DNA of 64,000 bases, from contig JBEKSY010000010.1 of assembly GCA_049516595.1 (NCBI GenBank), positions 1 to 64,000 on the forward strand. Direction: 5' to 3'. A program made the translations under genes and the position numbers. The notes beneath the pieces are model-generated. The model was not told the origin of the DNA. It saw nothing but the letters and a program-made list of their open reading frames with translations, and searched no databases. Positions 27,787 through 36,123 of the stretch are shown piece after piece; position 1 is the first letter of the stretch, and each line of letters starts with the position of its first letter. The stretch comes from JBEKHT01 sp049516595. GTDB lineage: Bacteria > Chloroflexota > Anaerolineae > Anaerolineales > RBG-16-64-43.

Positions 27787-28239
27787 GTGAAGATCTATTT
27801 TTCTTGTTCCCTAACTGGAGGCCGCAAGGACGAAGAGATGTATGCTCTCATCGTCGATCACCTTCTGGCCTCGGGTCACCAGGTTTTGACGGCCCACTTG
27901 GCCCGACCCGAAGTGATGGCGCGGGAGCGGGTGGTCCAGCCCCAGGAGGTCTTCCGGCGGGATGTCGATTGGATCACCAAGTGCGACGCTCTGGTTGCCG
28001 AGGTCACGACCCCCTCGCATGGGGTGGGCTACGAGATTGCCTATGCGCTGGGGCTGGGTCGTCCGGTACTGTGCTGTTACCAGAGCGGCAGCCCTGTCTC
28101 CAAAATGATCCTGGGAAACGATTCGCCGACCTTGCGCGTTGTGGACTACCGGCAGGGGAACGACTTGCGCAGGGAGATCGACTCTTTTCTGGCCCGTTGC
28201 CGGCCTCGCGCGGAATCCCCTCCAGATCCCGAACCCTGA
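27787..28239 (+). CDS. DNPH1-like 2'-deoxynucleoside 5'-phosphate N-hydrolase
   Basis: 150 residues of the nucleoside 2-deoxyribosyltransferase fold. It starts (GTG) MKIYFSCSLTGGRKDEEMY, matching the MKIYFAGSIRGGR opening of Rcl/DNPH1, and has the highly conserved DALVAEVTTPSHGVGYEIAYA with the catalytic Glu and the phosphate-binding Ser, then RPVLCCYQ. DNPH1 hydrolyses abnormal or normal deoxynucleoside monophosphates to base and deoxyribose 5-phosphate, acting in nucleotide-pool sanitation. Placement divergent from uvrA fits a DNA-protection role, but that is inference. The ribosome-binding site is weak. Confidence 0.86.
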   Translation: MKIYFSCSLTGGRKDEEMYALIVDHLLASGHQVLTAHLARPEVMARERVVQPQEVFRRDVDWITKCDALVAEVTTPSHGVGYEIAYALGLGRPVLCCYQSGSPVSKMILGNDSPTLRVVDYRQGNDLRREIDSFLARCRPRAESPPDPEP

Positions 28240-28251
28240 GACCCGCGGCGG

Positions 28252-29136
28252 TCACGTCCCGAGCGGGCGAAACCCTTCCCCCAGAGCCTCGTGAGCCTGC
28301 CCAATCACCGCGAAAGCGGCGGGATCGGCCTGTTGGATGATCGCCTTGAGCTGCGAGACCTCGGCCCGGCTGACCACGCAGAAAAGGATCTTGCGCTCTT
28401 GACCGGAGTACATACCCACTCCCGGCCACTGGGTGACTCCCCTCTCCATTTCGTTCATGATGCGGTTCGCCACCTCCTGAGGTTTGGAGGAAATGATGGT
28501 GGCCGCCCGCACGACGCTGGCTCCCTCAAGGGTCGTCTCTGCCGCAAGCCCAGACACATACAGCGCCACCAGTGCATACAGTGCCAGCGGCCAGCTGAAG
28601 GCCAGCCCTGCGACCAAGACCACCAGGGCATCGGTAATCAGGTAGCTCTGACTGAGCGGGATTCCGCGCCACTGACCCAGCAAGCGCGCCAGTATGTCGG
28701 TGCCACCACTTGTACCCTTCCCACGGAAGACGAGGCCCATCCCGATTCCTCCGCTGACCCCGCCGAAGAGGGCATTGAGGACCGGGTCGCCGGTCAGGCC
28801 CTTGGGCAACCATAGGGCCAGTCCGTCGATGAGCAGGGAGTAGGCCACCACCGCCAAGGCCGTGCGCGCCAGGAAGCGCCGACCGCCCAGGAAGCGCCAA
28901 CCCAGCAACACGAGCGGGATGTTGGCGACGATGATCATCAAGCCGATCGGCCAGCCGGTGTAGCGGTTCGCGATCTGGGCCGCGCCGCTCACACCCCCTG
29001 CCGCCAGATGGCCCGGAATCAGGAAGAGATCCATCGCCAGAGCTTGGACGACTGCGCCCAGGAGAATCAGGCCGTAGTCGAAGAGGTTGTTCTTGCAGAC
29101 GTCGCCTTGAGTCCATAAGGTGGGTCGGGTTTTCAT
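28252..29136 (-). CDS. YitT-family membrane protein (DUF161 + DUF2179)
   Basis: 294 residues. Five or six TM helices at the N-terminus with glycine-rich loops (PGHLAAGGVSGAAQIANRYTGWPIG and FRGKGTSGGTDILARLL are the YitT signatures, each repeated half beginning with G-x-S-G-G), followed by a cytosolic ferredoxin-like DUF2179 domain (AATIISSKPQEVANRIMNEMERGVTQ to FAVIGQAHEALGEGF). YitT proteins are widespread but their transport function is not established. GGAGG lies 6 nt before the ATG at 29136. The gene converges on the DNPH1-like gene with 12 nt between the stops. Confidence 0.92.
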   Translation of the reverse strand: MKTRPTLWTQGDVCKNNLFDYGLILLGAVVQALAMDLFLIPGHLAAGGVSGAAQIANRYTGWPIGLMIIVANIPLVLLGWRFLGGRRFLARTALAVVAYSLLIDGLALWLPKGLTGDPVLNALFGGVSGGIGMGLVFRGKGTSGGTDILARLLGQWRGIPLSQSYLITDALVVLVAGLAFSWPLALYALVALYVSGLAAETTLEGASVVRAATIISSKPQEVANRIMNEMERGVTQWPGVGMYSGQERKILFCVVSRAEVSQLKAIIQQADPAAFAVIGQAHEALGEGFRPLGT

Positions 29137-29601
29137 CCATTTCCTCCAAAAACTTGGTGCGGCCTCAGGTCAGAGGTGGGATCGGAGAATACAAGGCGTT
29201 TGCCTCGCTTCCCTCGCACCCTGCGGGCGCGCGGCCTCCGCACCGCTACTGGCCGCCTGCGCACTCAGGCGAGACCCTCCCCCGCATCCTCAGCCGGAGA
29301 GTAAAAAGCCGTGCGAGCTGGCCGGACAGCTGCGGCCCGGCTCTCGATCCAGGTCGGACCGCAGCCTCTCGCCGTTCGGGCACGACCCCGCGGAGGGATT
29401 CGGCAGCCAATCGAGTGCCTGTTACCCGAGCCTACCCTTGCGGAGTCCGTCCCCCGCGGAGGGCACGAAAGTGGGCGGACCCTCCTCGGACCGGCCTCCT
29501 CGCAATTGCGGAAGGTTCCGCTGCTGGAAATGAAGTGTGGGCAGGGGTAAGCTGGACGGGTCCGAGTCCAGCGGGGATGACCAAGATGATCGACCGCCAG
29601 A
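29137..29601. other. Intergenic stretch, nothing recognised
   Basis: 465 nt upstream of the YitT gene and downstream of the exonuclease-TPR gene. Possible frames encode Pro/Arg-rich sequence without family character. No clear promoter, RNA or terminator. Confidence 0.45.
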
Positions 29602-30840
29602 CTATCCAGCGGGTTGTTCTGTCCGCTTACGCTCCAGGCGCGCGAGGCGATGGAGGAGATCCCCTTCCGCGGCCGAGCGCTGCCAGCCCACAGGCAGGGC
29701 GGCCAAGGCATCCTTCGCCGCCTGCACCCATTCCGTGGCTCGGGTGAAGTCTCTCTGCCTCCACTCGTAGTACTTGGCCAGTTCCAGGCAGGGTCTGGGA
29801 TCCAAGGGTGCGAGCCGGTGGCAGGCTTCCCAATGGGCGGTGGCCTGCTCGGGACGCCCGATTTGCTTGAGCAGGTGGCCCAATCCCCATTCCGCACGCA
29901 GGCGGTCCTCTCCAGGGAGCTCTCCCCGCAATGAGGATTGGAAGGCCTTTTGGGCTTCCTCGTTTCTGCCCTGTCGCCAGTACAGGTAGGCGAGGGTCAA
30001 TCCATCTCGCGGGTCTGCTAATGAGTCGAGTTCTCTGGAGTAGCGGTCGAACAGGTCCCCCGCCAGGGCCACGAGGGAAAGGACGTCAATAGCATTGTGG
30101 TACAAAACGCGGTCGAGAGCCCCTGCCTCCCCCGTCTGCAGGTATTCGCGGTAGATCTCGGGGATGAGGGCGCTTTCAATATCGGTCGCTTCGCGCACGA
30201 TCCCCAGGGCGTGGATCTCCAGACTACTCAACGAGCAAGATTCCAGGCGCCGGCGCCAGAAGCGGCGAGCGTGAATCAGCAAATCCAGGTGCGGCACGTC
30301 GGACAGAACAGCGCGCCGGCGCAAACGCAGCGTGGCCCGGGCCTGCAAGATGGGCAGATCAAACCCTCGCCCGTTAAAGGTCACCAGCCCGTTGGAGGTC
30401 CCCAGTTGCGCGACCACGGCCTCCAGCATCGCCGCTTCCTCGCCCGGGTCTCGAAGAAAGTACTGCCTCAGGACAAAACGTTCGGATTCGAATCTCCCAA
30501 TTCCCACCAAGAAGGCCAGGGTACCGGTCCCGCCGGAAAGGCCCGTCGTCTCGGTATCGATGAAGGACATTGCACCCAGGGAAAGGCCTTGCGGGAACCC
30601 GGAGATGCCCTCGTCGGGGGAGATCCGCATGCTGAGCTCGCGCAGTGAGGACCTGCCATGCCGATCCTCTGCGGTGTAGGAGCTCTCGAGAAACATGTAG
30701 TCGCCGTGGACATTGGCCGCTTGGCGGATGGGCCAGTCGTCCGGCAAGAGCCGGAGGCGAGAGCGGGGCCGCGGTTTCGAGGGGGATCTTCGGCCCGCTC
30801 TGATCAAACGCTCACGGATACGGGAAGGCGAATCGTTCAT
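29602..30840 (-). CDS. RNase H-fold (YprB-like) exonuclease with C-terminal TPRs
   Basis: 412 residues. Residues about 85-265 form a DEDD-type RNase H-like exonuclease domain: the first acidic motif FIDTETTGLSGGTGTLAFLVGIG, the second LVTFNGRGFDLPILQARA, and the third HNAIDVLSLVALAGDLF. Residues about 275-400 form TPR-like helices (RDGLTLAYLYWRQGRNEEAQKAF, RLRAEWGLGHLLKQIGRPEQATAHW, ECHRLAPLDPRPCLELAKYYEW). This matches YprB of Bacillus, often called a ribonuclease H-like protein; its substrate is not known. The N-terminal 40 residues are very basic (RAGRRSPSKPRPRSRLR), suitable for nucleic-acid contact. Confidence 0.88.
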   Translation of the reverse strand: MNDSPSRIRERLIRAGRRSPSKPRPRSRLRLLPDDWPIRQAANVHGDYMFLESSYTAEDRHGRSSLRELSMRISPDEGISGFPQGLSLGAMSFIDTETTGLSGGTGTLAFLVGIGRFESERFVLRQYFLRDPGEEAAMLEAVVAQLGTSNGLVTFNGRGFDLPILQARATLRLRRRAVLSDVPHLDLLIHARRFWRRRLESCSLSSLEIHALGIVREATDIESALIPEIYREYLQTGEAGALDRVLYHNAIDVLSLVALAGDLFDRYSRELDSLADPRDGLTLAYLYWRQGRNEEAQKAFQSSLRGELPGEDRLRAEWGLGHLLKQIGRPEQATAHWEACHRLAPLDPRPCLELAKYYEWRQRDFTRATEWVQAAKDALAALPVGWQRSAAEGDLLHRLARLERKRTEQPAG

Positions 30841-31108
30841 CGGATTGTGGCCAAGTGTACCAGCCGCGGAGAGAAGGACCCGGGGGGCAGGTTGGGGCGC
30901 GAGGGGATGAGGCCGAGAGTAGCAAGACGGGTCGGTTGCTCTGTTCCTTTGGGTCGGTCCCAGGAGGCGAGCCTGCTCTGCCGACCAATGTCACCTGGAG
31001 GATATGACAAAAAACGGTGTCAAGCCCGACAGGCTGGGATAAAGTTGCTTCTGAGACATGAGAAAGGGGTTTTCCCCTAACTCATCGCTGTCTCCTCCTT
31101 TGGCGAAG
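30841..31108. other. Intergenic stretch with small hairpin
   Basis: Between the exonuclease gene start and the kinase 3' end. A minus-strand AGGGG-AAAA-CCCCT hairpin followed by TTCT (31065-31078) may add to termination of the kinase transcript. A minus-strand TACACT box with preceding TGG (about 30857-30862) is a possible promoter of the exonuclease gene. No gene is seen. Confidence 0.4.
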
Positions 31109-31145
31109 GCCTCCGCCAGGCTGCCCTCACCGTCCTGGCGGAGGC
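31109..31145 (-). terminator. Strong hairpin downstream of the sensor kinase
   Basis: A perfect 12-bp stem GCCTCCGCCAGG / CCTGGCGGAGGC (31109-31120 and 31134-31145) with a 13-nt loop lies 18 nt after the kinase stop. There is no long T tract, so it may slow or stop polymerase or protect the 3' end. Confidence 0.6.
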
Positions 31146-31162
31146 GCCTTTAAGGTTGTGGC

Positions 31163-33265
31163 TCACCCCCCGGCTCGGCTGGGCTCCTCTGGCGGCCTGG
31201 ATTGTGCGGCTGGCAGGACCACCGTAAAAGTCGATCCTTTCCCCGGGGTTGAATCGACCCAGATGCGACCGTTGTGAACCTCGACAATTGACTTGACGAT
31301 CGAGAGGCCCAGGCCGCTGCCGGAGCCGTCTTCCACATTCGAAGCCCGGAAGAACTTGTTGAAGATATAGGGCTGTTCCGTGAGGGGAATGCCGACTCCG
31401 GTGTCCGACACCTGCAGAATCAGCTGGCCTTGCTCGCCCCGGGTGCTCACCTCAATGCGGCCGTTTTCGTGGGTGTACTTGATGGCATTATCAACGAGGT
31501 TGTTGATCATTTGCCGCAGGCGGATGGGATTGCCGGCTAGGGGGGGCAAGTCCGCCGGCAAATCGGCAATCAATTCGATGGCTCGACTTTCGCAGCGAGA
31601 GCGGACGCTTTCCACGGCATAGCCTGCGACCGCCGAGAGGTCTACCAGATCCTGTTGCGTGTCAAAGCCCGCCTCGATCCGCCCCAAGTGAACCAAGTCC
31701 GTCACCAGGGTCGTGATCGATTGGGTGCTCTGCTGGACACGCCGCAGGAACTCGCGCTGTTGAGAGGTAAGGGGGCCGCCGCGTTCAATCAGATCGATAT
31801 AGCCCAAAATAGTTGTGAGCGGAGAGCGCAAGTCGTGCGAAACGGTCGCCACGAATTCGGACTTGATGTGATCCAGCTCCTTCAAGTGCGTGATGTCGCG
31901 CAGGACAATGACGTGACCGACACCCTCGATCGGGGAAAGATGCGCCAGGAACACACGACCGTCGGGCAGGGTGATCTCTCCGCGACGGAGCTGGCTGTTG
32001 GAGGTGCCGCGCTGGGCATACAGCGCGAGCAGTTCGGGATGGGGGATGGCCTCGAGAATCGGGTGCAGCAAGGCGGCGTCCTCGTCGAGCGCGAAGGCCT
32101 CGCGGGCCGAGCGGTTCACCAGCAACAGCCGATCCTCGGGATCGGTGATGATGACGCCATCCTCAATCTCCTGAAGAATCGTCTCCAGGCGGAGGCGCTC
32201 CTCTTTGGCCTGCTCATACAAACGGGCGTTTTCCAGAGCTACGGAAGCAAACTCGGCCAAAGCCTGGACCAGGGTGACATGGTGAGAGGTGAGAGAGTGG
32301 CCCGCTTGGCGGTTGTCCACCCCCAGCAGGCCGATATCCCCACTTTGCCCCTTGAGCGGAATGAAGATCAGGGAGTGAACCAGGAAAGAGGTGGCGATTT
32401 TTTGCGGACTGTGCTCGTCGATCAGAACCGGTTCGCCGGAACGCAGCGCCTCTCCGGCCACCGAATCTTGGACTCGCGCGCGGAAGGTGCGCACAAATTG
32501 CTCATCGAAGTTCTTGGCCGCCCGCATATGGAGCTCGCCCGTCGCCTCATCCAGCAACATCAGACTGCCCTCGTCCGCGCCGGTGAGCTCCACGGCCGCC
32601 TCCACGATAGCGGTCAGGGCCTCGTCGATATTGAGATGTCGGGTCACGCGGCGACCCAGCTCAGCCAAGGTCTCCAGCTCCCTGACCCGCGGCGAAGCCT
32701 CTCCCACGGTCGGGGCTGGGCTCAGGCGGGGCAGGGCAGCCAGCTGGCTCAGGGAGGTTTCGGCTTCTTCCACGAGAGAGGTCAAGGACCCGTCCAACTG
32801 CAGAAGGCGACTCAGCCCTTGGCTGAGACGGGCGAGGACATCCGCCGAGCGAGGGGCCGCCGGGCCCCCGTCTCCTCCTGGGGTCCCCAGGTTGAGCAAA
32901 CGGACGAAAGCCGGTTCGAGCGCGACCTCGAGTTCCTGCTCCTCTAGAGCGCCCACGAAGACTTCGGAGGCACCCAGCTTGGTGAGGGTCTGCGAGGGAG
33001 GAGGGCCCGCCTCTTCTGCGACCACCAGGATCGGCAGGTCGGCTTGAGCCGCGTGAATGGCCTGCGCGGCCTCCAGCACAAGTTCGGGCGTGGGCAACAG
33101 GTACAGTATGGCGGACTGCGCCGGAAATTTGCGGAGAAGGTCAATCGCTTCCGCCGACGAGTCGGCGATGAGGATAGGATGACCATGCGCGGTGAAGAGA
33201 CGCTCGATCAAACCGGGCGGAAAGGCTTTCTGGGGGTCCAGGAGCAAGACGGCGGCCGTGGCCAT
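31163..33265 (-). CDS. Sensor histidine kinase: pseudo-receiver-GAF-PAS-HisKA-HATPase
   Basis: 700 residues, no TM segments. Domains in order: a degenerate receiver (about 1-120; AVLLLDPQKAF start, but the phosphoacceptor position reads A-I-L-Y-L-L-P, Tyr for Asp, and the conserved Lys is missing); a linker helix; GAF (about 195-345, LNIDEALTAIVEAAVELTGADEGSLML); PAS (about 355-460, EIEDGVIITDPEDRLLLVNR); HisKA with SHDLRSPLTTILGYIDL; HATPase with N box LVDNAIKYTHENG, G1 DTGVGIP and G2 GSGSGLGLSIVKSI. The active kinase residues are intact. It begins 6 nt after the stop of a response-regulator gene that also has a degenerate receiver, so the pair is an operon. Confidence 0.92.
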   Translation of the reverse strand: MATAAVLLLDPQKAFPPGLIERLFTAHGHPILIADSSAEAIDLLRKFPAQSAILYLLPTPELVLEAAQAIHAAQADLPILVVAEEAGPPPSQTLTKLGASEVFVGALEEQELEVALEPAFVRLLNLGTPGGDGGPAAPRSADVLARLSQGLSRLLQLDGSLTSLVEEAETSLSQLAALPRLSPAPTVGEASPRVRELETLAELGRRVTRHLNIDEALTAIVEAAVELTGADEGSLMLLDEATGELHMRAAKNFDEQFVRTFRARVQDSVAGEALRSGEPVLIDEHSPQKIATSFLVHSLIFIPLKGQSGDIGLLGVDNRQAGHSLTSHHVTLVQALAEFASVALENARLYEQAKEERLRLETILQEIEDGVIITDPEDRLLLVNRSAREAFALDEDAALLHPILEAIPHPELLALYAQRGTSNSQLRRGEITLPDGRVFLAHLSPIEGVGHVIVLRDITHLKELDHIKSEFVATVSHDLRSPLTTILGYIDLIERGGPLTSQQREFLRRVQQSTQSITTLVTDLVHLGRIEAGFDTQQDLVDLSAVAGYAVESVRSRCESRAIELIADLPADLPPLAGNPIRLRQMINNLVDNAIKYTHENGRIEVSTRGEQGQLILQVSDTGVGIPLTEQPYIFNKFFRASNVEDGSGSGLGLSIVKSIVEVHNGRIWVDSTPGKGSTFTVVLPAAQSRPPEEPSRAGG

Positions 33266-33271
33266 ATAGGC

Positions 33272-34234
33272 TTAGGATTCTGTCCTGGGGCTCGTTTTTC
33301 CCAATCGAGCTTCGAGCGATCGGAAGAGACGGGCGTTGGCGATCGCGATGGCGGCGTAGCCTGCAACCGCCTCCAGCAAAGCTTGATCGTTTTGATTGAA
33401 CTCGCGCGGCTGGCGGTTGGCGACCGCCAGCGCTCCCACGGTTTCGTCCTTGGTCTTGATGGGCGTGATCAGCAGCGCCTGGCAAATCTGCCCCAGGGGA
33501 ACACGGCGAAGCCCATTGGCACCCAGGCGGGCGGACTCGCCCGTGGGCAGAAGCGCGGCCGACACCCCGTCATCCCAAGGCTGGCCGAGACGCGTGACCA
33601 CCGTCGCGGGCAACCCATGCTGGGCCCGCAGAATCAAGTCGGAGGAGGCTTCATCCCGGAGGAGCAACCAGCCCATCTCGGCCTCGGTGGCAAAGCGCGC
33701 CCCTTCCAGCAGGCGATCCGTCATCAGGTCCATTTGCTCCAAGGAGGTGATCGCCCGACCGATCCCATGCAGAAGGGTCAGCCGCTTGACCTGTTCCTCG
33801 AGCTTTTGGTTAGTTTCCGCGAGCCGCTGGCCGAGCGACTCGCGCTCCTTGCGCAACCGGGACTCCACGAGAGCTCTCTCGACCGCGGAGACGACCTCGG
33901 CCTCGCGCAAAGGCTTGCTCAGGTAGTCGCGGGCGCCGAGCCGAAAGGCACGCAAGGCCATGCTTTCCATGCCAACGGGGGCCGTAACAATCACCGGGGC
34001 CTCGAGCCCTTGGGACCGAAGCGTCACCAGAACGTCTTTGGCGGTGAGCCTCGGGAGGGTCAAGCTGGCAATGACCACGTCGGGATGAAGCGTCACGATC
34101 CGCTGAATCGCAGTCGGACCGTCCGTGGCCATCACCACCTCGTAACCCATGGGCCCCAGGGTATGACGGGCGAGGTCGTCCATCAAGTCCTGATCTTCGT
34201 CGGCGATAAGAATCTTCTCGGGATTGGCAGACAA
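33272..34234 (-). CDS. Response-regulator-like protein: pseudo-receiver plus GAF
   Basis: 320 residues from a TTG start (an in-frame stop lies a few codons upstream, so no earlier start exists). The receiver (about 7-125) has the acidic triad start ILIADEDQDL, the Thr in VIVTAP and the Lys in YLSKPL, but the phosphoacceptor position is Ser57 (D-V-V-I-A-S-L-T-L-P). A coiled-coil linker (RLRKERESLGQRLAETNQKLEEQVKRL) leads to a GAF domain (about 150-310, LMTDRLLEGARFATEAEMGWLLL to AVAGYAAIAIANARLF). There is no DNA-binding output. It probably works by protein contact with the kinase encoded 6 nt downstream. Confidence 0.88.
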   Translation of the reverse strand: MSANPEKILIADEDQDLMDDLARHTLGPMGYEVVMATDGPTAIQRIVTLHPDVVIASLTLPRLTAKDVLVTLRSQGLEAPVIVTAPVGMESMALRAFRLGARDYLSKPLREAEVVSAVERALVESRLRKERESLGQRLAETNQKLEEQVKRLTLLHGIGRAITSLEQMDLMTDRLLEGARFATEAEMGWLLLRDEASSDLILRAQHGLPATVVTRLGQPWDDGVSAALLPTGESARLGANGLRRVPLGQICQALLITPIKTKDETVGALAVANRQPREFNQNDQALLEAVAGYAAIAIANARLFRSLEARLGKTSPRTES

Positions 34235-34467
34235 GTCAGGTGCCTAGCGAGCCTCGCGAAGCGCCTTCCTTACGCAGGAGGGAAACTGTCGCCCTCTCGC
34301 CTCGGACACGCACGGCTACGGTTCCCCCAAATCGCAAGGAATCCCTTGGTTCCAGCGGGTCTTGAGCCTAATATAGCACAATTCGATAGGCCTCATCGCC
34401 CACTCCATGTCCATTGCAGCCAGGCCGTTGGGGCTGTTAGAAGATTGTAAGAACCGATTCGGCCATA

Positions 34468-34497
34468 TTGACTCCACCCTCGCGGTCCCGCTAGAAT
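34468..34497 (+). promoter_or_regulatory. Sigma70-type promoter of the DnaJ-like gene
   Basis: -35 TTGACT (34468-34473) and -10 TAGAAT (34492-34497) with an 18-nt spacer. Start of transcription would be near 34504, about 10 nt before the ATG. No CIRCE-type inverted repeat is seen, so HrcA control is not indicated. Confidence 0.75.
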
Positions 34498-34513
34498 CTT
34501 AGAGGGGTAACAA

Positions 34514-35476
34514 ATGCCTGCCATGGATTACAAGGACTACTACGCGGTCTTGGGTGTTCCCGAAAATGCCAGCGCGGGGGAGATCAAGAAGGCCTACCGT
34601 AAACTTGCCCTTCAGCATCACCCCGACCGCAATCCAGGAAACCGTCAGGCGGAAGATCGATTCAAAGCGATCAACGAGGCCTATGAGGTTCTCGGCGATG
34701 CCGAGAAGAGGGCGAAGTACGATCAGCTGGGCACGGCCTATCAGCAGTGGCAGCATACCGGAGGTCAGCCCGGTGGGTTCGACTGGAGCCAATGGGTGGG
34801 TGGCGCGCCCGGCGGGACGCGGGTTGAATTCGCAGAGGCCTCGGACCTCTTCGGCGGAGATTTCTCCGACTTCTTCAAAGCGATCTTCGGGGACATGACA
34901 GGCCGGGAGGGGGCTCCCTTTTCCGGTGCCGCCCGTCCCGGCCGGACTCGCCGGCGATCGCGTGGGGCGGATACGGAGGCGGAGGTCGAGATTACCTTGG
35001 AGGAGGCCTTCCGGGGTACCGTGCGCACATTCCAACAAAACAGCCACCGGCTGCAGGTGCGGATCCCGGCGGGAGCCAGCACCGGAACCCGCGTCCGCCT
35101 GGCCGGCGAAGGGCGACGGGTGAGGGGGGCCGAACCCGGCGATCTCTATCTGGTCGTTAAGGTGAGGCCGGATGCCCGCTTTCGGCGGGAGGGGGATGAC
35201 CTGTACCTGGATCAGGGTGTCGATCTCTACACACTGCTCCTGGGTGGAGAGATACCGGTTCGGACACTCGATGACAAGACGATCCTGCTCAAGATCCCGG
35301 CAGAGACTCAACCGGGCAAGACATTTCGTCTAACCGGCCTGGGAATGCCCCGGCTCCATTCGAACCGGATGAGCGGCGATCTCTACGTGCAGGCACAGGC
35401 TGAGTTCCCCACGAATCTCACCGACGAGGAGAAGCATCTCCTCGGCCAGCTGGCCCAGCTGCGCACAAAGAGATAG
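34514..35476 (+). CDS. DnaJ-class co-chaperone, CbpA-like (no zinc finger)
   Basis: 320 residues. J domain at about 4-70 (DYKDYYAVLGVPENASAGEIKKAY, with HPD in LQHHPDRNPG), a G/F-rich region (about 85-140, GGQPGGFDWSQWVGG, DLFGGDFSDFFKAIFG), then two C-terminal substrate-binding domains (DTEAEVEITLEEAFRGTVRTF, LLGGEIPVRTLDDKTILLKIPAETQPGKTFRL). The CxxCxGxG zinc fingers of true DnaJ are absent, so this is the class II CbpA type that stimulates DnaK. GAGGGG lies 6 nt before the ATG at 34514; a second ATG at 34523 is possible. Confidence 0.94.
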   Translation: MPAMDYKDYYAVLGVPENASAGEIKKAYRKLALQHHPDRNPGNRQAEDRFKAINEAYEVLGDAEKRAKYDQLGTAYQQWQHTGGQPGGFDWSQWVGGAPGGTRVEFAEASDLFGGDFSDFFKAIFGDMTGREGAPFSGAARPGRTRRRSRGADTEAEVEITLEEAFRGTVRTFQQNSHRLQVRIPAGASTGTRVRLAGEGRRVRGAEPGDLYLVVKVRPDARFRREGDDLYLDQGVDLYTLLLGGEIPVRTLDDKTILLKIPAETQPGKTFRLTGLGMPRLHSNRMSGDLYVQAQAEFPTNLTDEEKHLLGQLAQLRTKR

Positions 35477-36123
35477 CCCGCCGGGGATCCCTTGCCGGGG
35501 GTGGAGCCGCCGAGGGAATGTGACCTCCTTCCCCTCCTGTCTGCCTCTTCCGGAGGGCTGCCCGCTCGCCGAATCGACGGTTGCCTTGAAAGCTGTCTCC
35601 TGGATCCTGCCGGCAGCTGTTGGTCAGAGCGCAACCTGCGTGGCCCTCGTCCTGGGTAGCCCCGCCCTCAGGCAGGTCGGATCGAACCTGGCCAGGCCAT
35701 GGGTGAACCTGCCTCCGCGAGACATCTCCCCGATCCGGTCCGCCCTCATCGTCTCGCAAAGTATCCTGGGACTGGGATCCGGTTTGGCTCCGAGCCGGAA
35801 AGGCGCCAGCTTGGGCAGTGCCCATCCCCACCTTGCCGCGGAAGAAGTGGCAGCCGTCATTCCCGGCGGTTCGGTAGGCCTGGACCGGATTATTCCCCCC
35901 TGCCCGGCGCGGTGGAGAGCATCTCACATCCCGGCTGGGCCGGCTTGCTTGCCTACCCACGGCCCCGCGGAGATGCAGGAGATCCTTTGAACGACCATGG
36001 CCCCAGAGTACGGAGGGGGAGAAAAAAGAGGGGAGCCTCGCCCAAGGCGCCCGGCGATGAATCCGGGCGAGCCCCGGAAGAGATCCTGTGGAACCGCGCA
36101 GGTTGCATGCGAAGGAGGCATCC
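35477..36123. other. Intergenic stretch, no gene recognised
   Basis: About 650 nt between the DnaJ-like gene and the eRF1-like gene. Both strands have open frames, but the peptides are Pro/Arg/Ser-rich and unlike any family I know. I looked for SRP RNA, RNase P RNA and 6S RNA motifs without success. Near 36110 there is a GGAGG ribosome-binding site for the next gene. Confidence 0.45.

Noticed and set aside
35640..35760. Segment resembling parts of SRP RNA or a tRNA T arm (GGTGAACCTG, GGATCGAACC)
   Set aside because: The flanking arms do not pair and the SRP tetraloop/GGAAGG signature is missing.
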